From the NCBI GenBank assembly GCA_950295325.1, contig OX485803.1:66167554-66231553 (forward strand): a stretch of DNA of 64,000 bases, written 5' to 3'. Source of the stretch: Polytrichum commune (lineage: Eukaryota > Streptophyta > Polytrichopsida > Polytrichales > Polytrichaceae). The notes under the pieces were generated by a model. It was not told the origin of the DNA and did not search any database. It saw nothing but the letters and a program-made list of their open reading frames with translations. Positions within the stretch are counted from its first letter, which is position 1. Each line of letters starts with the position of its first letter. Both the position numbers and the translations under genes were made by a program. Below, in pieces: positions 57,526-64,000 of this stretch.

Positions 57526-60500
57526 TACAATGGATGTTATACAAACCATGATAGGGATATAAGATTTAAATAGGGACACCACTCACATGATAGCACTCCC
57601 CAACGAACAAGTAGGAGCGTTCCTCCACTGAAGAATGCATTGGATAAAGTTGTTATTTCATCCAATGATCTTTGACAATCTTTTATCTAGGCACTCGTTT
57701 GAATTGGGCCTAAAAGCACAGAGAAGGTGGTAAGCTAACTCAAGTTCATTCATGCATAGTAACTTTCCATTTTGCGGTGATGTGAATGGAGTTGGATGAA
57801 GATAAATTTCTGTGTGGGAAAACCCCACACCACATTTATTTATTTAAACTTTAAGATTCTTATTAAGATGTGATGCCCCTACTATTGCTTGGAGAGTACG
57901 ACCAATATGGGAGGTCAATTAAAGCATAGAAATAGGCATGGGATGGAGTCACCTTTGAACTTGCCTCATTGACTTGATACACACAAGTTTGATGAAATGT
58001 AAAAAAAAATCTCAAATACTTGCTCATTAGGTGTTGTACTCAACGAGTGTTATATTTAGCCTAGTACAATTACCATGTGGTGCACCCATCCTCTCTTTGT
58101 TTGATAATGGTGAGAAGTCGACAATGTGTGTCAATAACTACACATGTTCATAAAATGACCACAATCATAGAGGATCAACCTTTATCATGTACCATGTAAC
58201 TCATTACTCCAATTTTTAGGGAAATTATGGTTCCTTGCCTTATTTTAAGTGCCATGACATGAAGGGTTCAACTAATGTATGCAATGAAATGTTTGAGCAT
58301 ATTGAAGTAGTTGCTTAATCTTACATGAATTATACCTCCTCGTACATGTATTCTTCACGGAGATATCAAACACACAACTGTAACATTACACTTTGCCCAA
58401 CTTTAGCATATATATGTCAAGATAGTGTCAAAAGCCTTGGGTATACCATAGTTGTGTTGGTATCATGTTTTTGGTATACTAGTGGGTTCGTATATGAAGG
58501 TGGAAAGAATTTACTTAGTAACAAGGGTACAAGTACAAAATCTTCTTGTAGAATTTTTATACCCAATCCATTTCAATATCAATCATAATTGTTTTCTCAA
58601 GCTTGTATTGATACCAAGTTATAATTTTAAAATACTGAGATTATAATAGGGACTAGTATTGACCTCATATCAAAGAAGGAAATCGATGCAAAGAAAAAAG
58701 AAAAAAAGACATATTTTAACTTTGGAAATGCATGTATGTATCAAATAAACACAAAAGACACAACATGCTAAAACTAGTATAAACTCTAATCATACAATGA
58801 CAATTTTAGCACCATCTACCTTATCACAATTTGATAGATTATCTATTCATGGTTCCTATCTAGAGGTTAAATCAAGGTAAATTCTTTAGAGCACCCACAT
58901 GGCCATCATCCTCAAGAGGCAAAATCCACGAGTTCTAATGGTAGTCATATTGATGGGGGGGGGGGGGAGGAGGATATGAATGATACACTAAATGCATTTA
59001 ATGATTCCTCACAAGACACCGCATTGCACATCAGTAACCTATTTAATGAAATGCTTTTCTTTTTCTTTTTCTTTCTAATTGAAATATAACACCTTGGCAA
59101 AGGTGTTGCCCTCCAATAATCGAAGGTGGTCAAGAGGTTTTAGGTTTAGGGTAATCTATCTCAAACCCTATGGCCACCCAAAAGAAAATATGCATTCGAG
59201 GGGGTATTTACATGATTGCATTTTGATACAAATGTAGAGGGACATGACACCAACTTCAGGAAAGAGGTGGCAAATGCACAAAGGCGAAAACCCGTCACCA
59301 CCAAAGAGAAAGAGAAGAAAGTGGTTTGAGGTACTTTACTAGGAAAATATTTGGTGAGGGCAAGAATGGACAAGTGGATGAGAATAATTGCTGAAGGTGA
59401 TCGTGTAGACACGACACATGAACTTCATTTCCCATGCATAGCACATACCTCGAGCAAAATCAATGTTGGACATGAAAATGCAAAACTAAACATTTTCACG
59501 AAGCATCGTGAGGATGTGGTCAACAACACAAGGCATGGCTCGTCGGAAATCGACTTGGTAGTACCTTTACGGACAAGGCATAAATTTCCAAGGGGGTAAG
59601 CATTATTGATATGAGCATTGAGTGAGCATAATCAATTATTGAAGGTAGTTATTATATTCCTAAGCAAACATCTTTGAGTTCACACCATATGAGTGTGGAG
59701 GGGGCCCTTTGGCTATCCCTTGATGTATGCTTAGTTGGCCTTTGTATGTGGGAGGGATTGCCCAAGGCATGGCCAACCTCCCAACCCCCCCCCCCCCTCT
59801 CCCCATGTAGTTGGAATATGTTGCATTTGGGAGAAAATAGGAGGTTGGGGTGACGGTAGCCTTACCAACAAAATAAAAGAAAAAAAGCACATACATGTGT
59901 ATATGAGAGCCCACATACATGGACCATGTTTAGAGGAAAAACGCCATGAACCAAATCCTTAAACTTGTAGATTATCAAGGTGGTGACATTACCATGCAAA
60001 GGGTCATATATAGATAGTCCACAGTCTTTGGTTGAGCTTGAAATTGTCGTTCTCATATTGTAATTTAGGTCTTTGCTATAAGTTTAACACAAAACAAACA
60101 AACAAACAAACAAATAACTCAAGGTACTAAATCTCAAGAAAGATTGGTTTAGTGTTTATATGGATTGATGTCACATTGGTTTAGGGGATTTTATAACAAT
60201 CTAAGGTTCTTTCCTCCAAATTCCCATTCACAAGGTTCATTACTCATTATTTTCCCTCTTTAAGGTTCATATGTGCATCTTTCAGTCATGTGTGGGTCTA
60301 TCCTATTTGGCGATTTTGAAAACTCTAATGGCATGCTTTTATGTTAGCCATAAAACTCTCTTAGCTTGGGTAATAGTCTTTGTCATATGTGCCATAGTTT
60401 TCAATTGGATTTTCATCATACTAGGGTTAGTATATTGTTCTTTAATTTGGCTTTTAGGGTTTTTCTTTAGTCAAATCCAAACTCAAATCAAATCGCCTCT

Positions 60501-62019
60501 TCCTTTTTATTTTTACTTTTTATTTCTACCTTCAATTGATTCCAATTGAAAATTCACTTATTTCCTATTGTCAATCACCACACAACACATAATGGCTTGT
60601 TCAATCTTTTTCAATCTTTGCAAAGTCTCCAAACACAAACATATACCTGGGCTAGTCATTTAATTATGATGAAACTGTCAATAATTCATAAGCGTACCAC
60701 ATATTATCATAAAATTAGATTCGTAATTATGTCAAGGCATGTACTTTATTGATGCACCTACTTGCAACCAAACATCATCATGGTTATTACTCAACTCTTT
60801 GTCATGTCCTTCCATAACCTATCTTAAACATCATAAGCATTATGTCTTGCAACAACTTCATAACATATTTATGGTGGTTTCTTCATTGGAATTCCTATCC
60901 TGCTCGGCTCACTTCATCATCTCTCACACATGGTTTGCTCTCACAACCCTCTCACAACTCTATGGCTATATTTTGCCTCTCAATCCTCTCTTACTTCAAC
61001 CTCTCACATGTTGTTCACTTCCCTAATATGCTCTTTGGCAATACTTGGTTGTTGCAATAGACTGCTCTTTTGTATTCTTAATCTCTTAATCACTTGTGTT
61101 TCTGGTGCTATGCCTATCTCTCGGATTATTGCTCTTGGATTCCCATTTGCCATGGCTATGGTCAAGATACTTGTCACAACCATACGACATTAACTTCATA
61201 GGTCAAATTTGTTTTTATTTTGATCACATAGAGAGAGATGGATACCCAAATATAGCCAACATTGTGACATGCAGTGATTGTGAAATGAAAAATTATGTTG
61301 ACAAATGCTTTGAAATTATTAAATACAAAAAACCCACAATTAATAAGGAAATATTGAGAAATATTGTGGACCCATGCCATTTGCAAGTAACGATTACAAT
61401 GATGCAGTAATCCATGACCAAAATAAAAATGATGAATACACTATTAATGCTTGATCAATATAATTCCATATTATAAAATAACCAAATTGATTACTGCCAA
61501 ATTTATAACTAAAGGGAAAAAATTGACATGCTAAGTAATGATACTTGACTTCCCATAATATTGTCTGCTTTATGGGATATTAGTGTATAATATTAGTGGT
61601 ATTTTCAATATTTTTTAAAATTTAAATGTTAAAAAATTCACATTGACCAAATCTTATTGATGCAAAAATATCCAAAGGGTGGCAAAGGTGTTTCCCCATC
61701 TTTGAACTCTAGCCAATTAGATTTCTTTTATATTTATTTTAAAAAAAATTACCATTTTCCTCTCTATGGAGAGCAAGCTTGCACAAACTTGGCATCTCAC
61801 TGCAACCAAGTATATAACAAAACCAAATCTCTCACTCTCTCCTTCACACCTTATGTCTACCCCGGGTCTTCTTTACGCTCACATATATCGTGCTCATTGA
61901 AGCTTTCATAACTTCCAAGAGCGTGACCAAACATTAAGAATAAAGAAGAGCATGCAAATTAAAAAATAAAAAATGATGGAACAATCAAGGACTACTAAAC
62001 TTAATTTAACAAGAAAACG
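57526..62019. other. AT-rich intergenic region, no supported gene
   Basis: Includes a G12 run (58,956), a C13 run (59,785), an (AAAC)n stretch (60,092-60,113) and many short frames without features. A frame at 61,096-61,410 has no recognisable domain. Confidence 0.55.
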
Positions 62020-62430
62020 GTAGAACCGTGAGGCTCTGTCCTTTGCTATGAAAGACTACAATTATAGCTGATTACTTTGCTCATGCCAATCCATGGCTAT
62101 TCACTATACCAAACTTTTCTTGGATTTTGTGCACCTTCTTCTCAAATACGGGTCAAGGATTGAAGCTACTCATTTATCACCCAATTTTTAAAAAATAAAT
62201 AATCAAGAACTACCGAAATAACTATAGTTAACTAGATTTCTTTCAATGCATTTTAGGGAGCACTTATATATATATAAACTACAGATAACATCCACATTAA
62301 ATACAGTGGACCAAAAATAACAAGAACAAGTAACGTCCAAGTGTGAACACAAAGTGGTTAAGAAATTTGCTCTTGAAACGAAGAAGTTGATGCATAGTCT
62401 CTGTCCTACTGACAAAGCCAATAAAATAAT
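62020..62430 (-). repeat. Dispersed repeat, copy B (inverted relative to copy A)
   Basis: Shares both end segments and the internal TAACTATAGTTA motif with the repeat at 10,885-11,410 in opposite orientation. AACGGTAGAACCGTGAGGCT at ~62,018 and TGATGCATAGTCTCTGTCCT at ~62,388 are the clearest matches. Confidence 0.8.
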
Positions 62431-63793
62431 CGTGGTTATAATTCACAACACCTCATCTCAAGAGTAATGTGATTTCAATTGCCACAATAGCTTCACCTCC
62501 ATTAGGAAGTAATTCTACTTAATAAGAATATGGTACACAAATGCTCACTTCGCCTTCTTCTCGCTGTTCCTTGTTGACCACTGTGACTTATATATTGTTA
62601 ATATATATGATCCCCAACCCAAAATATGATCACTTGAATTTGATTACAAAGCCACATATTAGTGGCTGTATTGTCGGACCAAAAAAACCTTGGTCAACAT
62701 GGTGTCATCACTTTGGTTGGGAAATGATGTGGCAAGACGGTGGATTTGACAAAACGAAGCTAACTTAGGATTTGATGTGTCATGACACGATGGATGGATT
62801 TATTCGCCTCCAAAAATGACATGAAAACTTGGAACCCAAAATCTTGATTGAAATGAAATGAACATGGAGTCCATGAAACCCACCCACTCACTTATGGGAT
62901 GGCGATGGCTAACAAAGTTTTAGGGTTTCAATTGTGTCGGAGTACTTGAGTGGAGTCTCCAAACTCTTCTGTCTCCCTCAAAGTTGTGCGGGTGTCGTAA
63001 CGTGAGGAGCATGTAGATGGTCTAAACCTTGGTTGCTTGTTTGGTCTGTGGCTCTACAATCTCTCTGGAGCGAAAATCTTGGAGGGTTTATGATCAGCTT
63101 GGGTGAGCCTCACTCAACTGAAAATCAAGAAGCGTAATCGAATAGTTCAATTCATCAGCTCTGAGTTACATTGGATTGCATTTGTGAGGGTTTTGGTGTT
63201 TGGCACGAAATTCATGGAGACAGGGTTTGGAATACTCACGGTTTTTGTGAGTGAGTTTTTGAGAAGGCGAAACTGTTTTGTGAGTTTGTGGGTTCACTTG
63301 TAGAAGATGTTTGTAGCAATTTTTGAGTGAGATTTTGCCCAGCGAGTTTGTTTGTTCGAGTTGTCGTATGGATGGCAAAAATGATAAGGAATTTGTGGTT
63401 GAAATTTTTGGTTTTATCACGAAATTCAGTGGGACAAGGTTTGGAAAACCCACTGCTTTGTGTGTGTAAATTGTCATTGCCGTCCTTCAGTAGTAATGGC
63501 TGGCTTGGTTGCGGGTTTTCCTCTTTTGCCGCATGGTTCTTTAGAGGGAGCCGGGTTCCTATCCCGTGCTGGCCCCTGGGAATAGTACTCGAATCTTCGT
63601 GAAGGTGGGATGGTTTGTGATTTTGTGGGTTAAGTAGATGTTTGCAGGAATATTTGGGTTGAGGTTACGCCCAAGAATTGCGTTTGTTTGTTTGTCTGTA
63701 TGTGTTGCGGAGATGGTGAGAATTTGTGGTTTGCGGAGTTTCTTATGAAGGTTTTTGCATCAGCTGAAGTGTAGAGAGGAGAGGAGAGGAGCT
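62431..63793 (+). other. Intergenic and presumed promoter/leader of the acyltransferase gene
   Basis: From about 62,890 the sequence becomes GT-rich with several GTGAG-type words and repeated TTTGTGAGTG(A/T)-like stretches, plausible for a 5' leader with introns. No independent gene is supported. Confidence 0.4.
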
Positions 63794-63871
63794 ATGGCGG
63801 GTTTTGCCTTCATCACCCTGCCCCTGGGCCTCATGTTTTTCTTCTCCGGCTTCATCATCAATGGCTTACAG
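63794..63871 (+). CDS. First exon of LPAT2-type 1-acyl-glycerol-3-phosphate acyltransferase (partial)
   Basis: The exon encodes 26 residues, starting MAGFAFITLPLGLMFFFSGF and ending at CAG|GTATCG in phase 0. Plant LPAT2-type enzymes, which add the second acyl chain to lysophosphatidic acid at the ER, begin with a very similar membrane segment (PLGLLFF-SGL) and have a first exon of the same length. The catalytic HX4D box would be beyond the window. Only this exon is visible, so the family call rests on the hydrophobic start and exon size. Confidence 0.75.
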
Positions 63872-64000
63872 GTATCGATGCGGCGCCCGCTTGCATTTGG
63901 GATTGTGGGTTTGGAGGGATTACTGAGTGTGAGGTTGCAAATGAGAGTAGTAGTTTCCATGACATTCTTAAGTAGGCAAGAATAAGCTTGCAAAGGTGAC

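Noticed and set aside
60739-61193. Leucine- and serine-rich plus-strand frames
   Set aside because: Three overlapping frames are open together in CT-rich DNA, and none has a start context, domain or splice continuation.

Overview
This is nuclear DNA of a land plant. The genes have plant-type introns, TTTAGGG-type motifs recur, and the recognisable proteins are plant families: an ANP/NPK1 MAPKKK, a ZF-HD transcription factor, cytosolic SRP54, an organelle-type RecG and an LPAT2-type acyltransferase. Gene density is low, intergenic DNA is AT-rich, and the protein variants look old relative to flowering plants. A bryophyte or other seedless plant is my inference; the species is not identified.

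Layout. 1-10,041 (+): a very large multi-exon gene of unknown family. It joins a ParB-like segment, a permuted DNA-methyltransferase-like segment, a long acidic region, an FCP1/NLI-type HAD phosphatase and internally duplicated C-terminal modules. Its 5' flank and first two introns carry a family of near-perfect palindromes with a shared core. Two single-base frameshifts break the first exon. 12,220-13,604 (+): a compact four-exon gene for an 80-residue protein. 17.6-18.6 kb (-): a dead Tc1/mariner transposase. 20,624-23,348 (+): ANP/NPK1-type MAPKKK with a private nine-residue tandem repeat, behind a leader region with three ~190-bp repeats. 24,858-29,860 (-): ZF-HD homeodomain gene in five exons, with one zinc-ligand His replaced by Gln. 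30-36.9 kb: AT-rich, repeat-laden DNA without a gene I can support. 36.9-38.5 kb (-): a tentative membrane-protein gene. 40.9-41.9 kb: an AT-rich, locally palindromic block. 42,640-45,481 (+): nine-exon divergent SRP54 with a shortened M domain and one GC-AG intron. 46.6-50.1 kb (-): decayed, truncated RecG helicase. 52.25-53.46 kb: tandem repeats carrying telomere-like motifs. 55.6-56.6 kb: two adjacent MITEs with intact ends and target-site duplications. 63,794 (+): first exon of an LPAT2-type acyltransferase leaving the window.

The genes do not form an obvious pathway. Ordinary housekeeping and developmental genes are scattered among repeats and relics. The most unusual object is the 9-kb multidomain gene with its palindromes. 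Exon boundaries were worked out by hand from splice signals, reading phase and protein-family knowledge; nothing was searched or aligned by computer.
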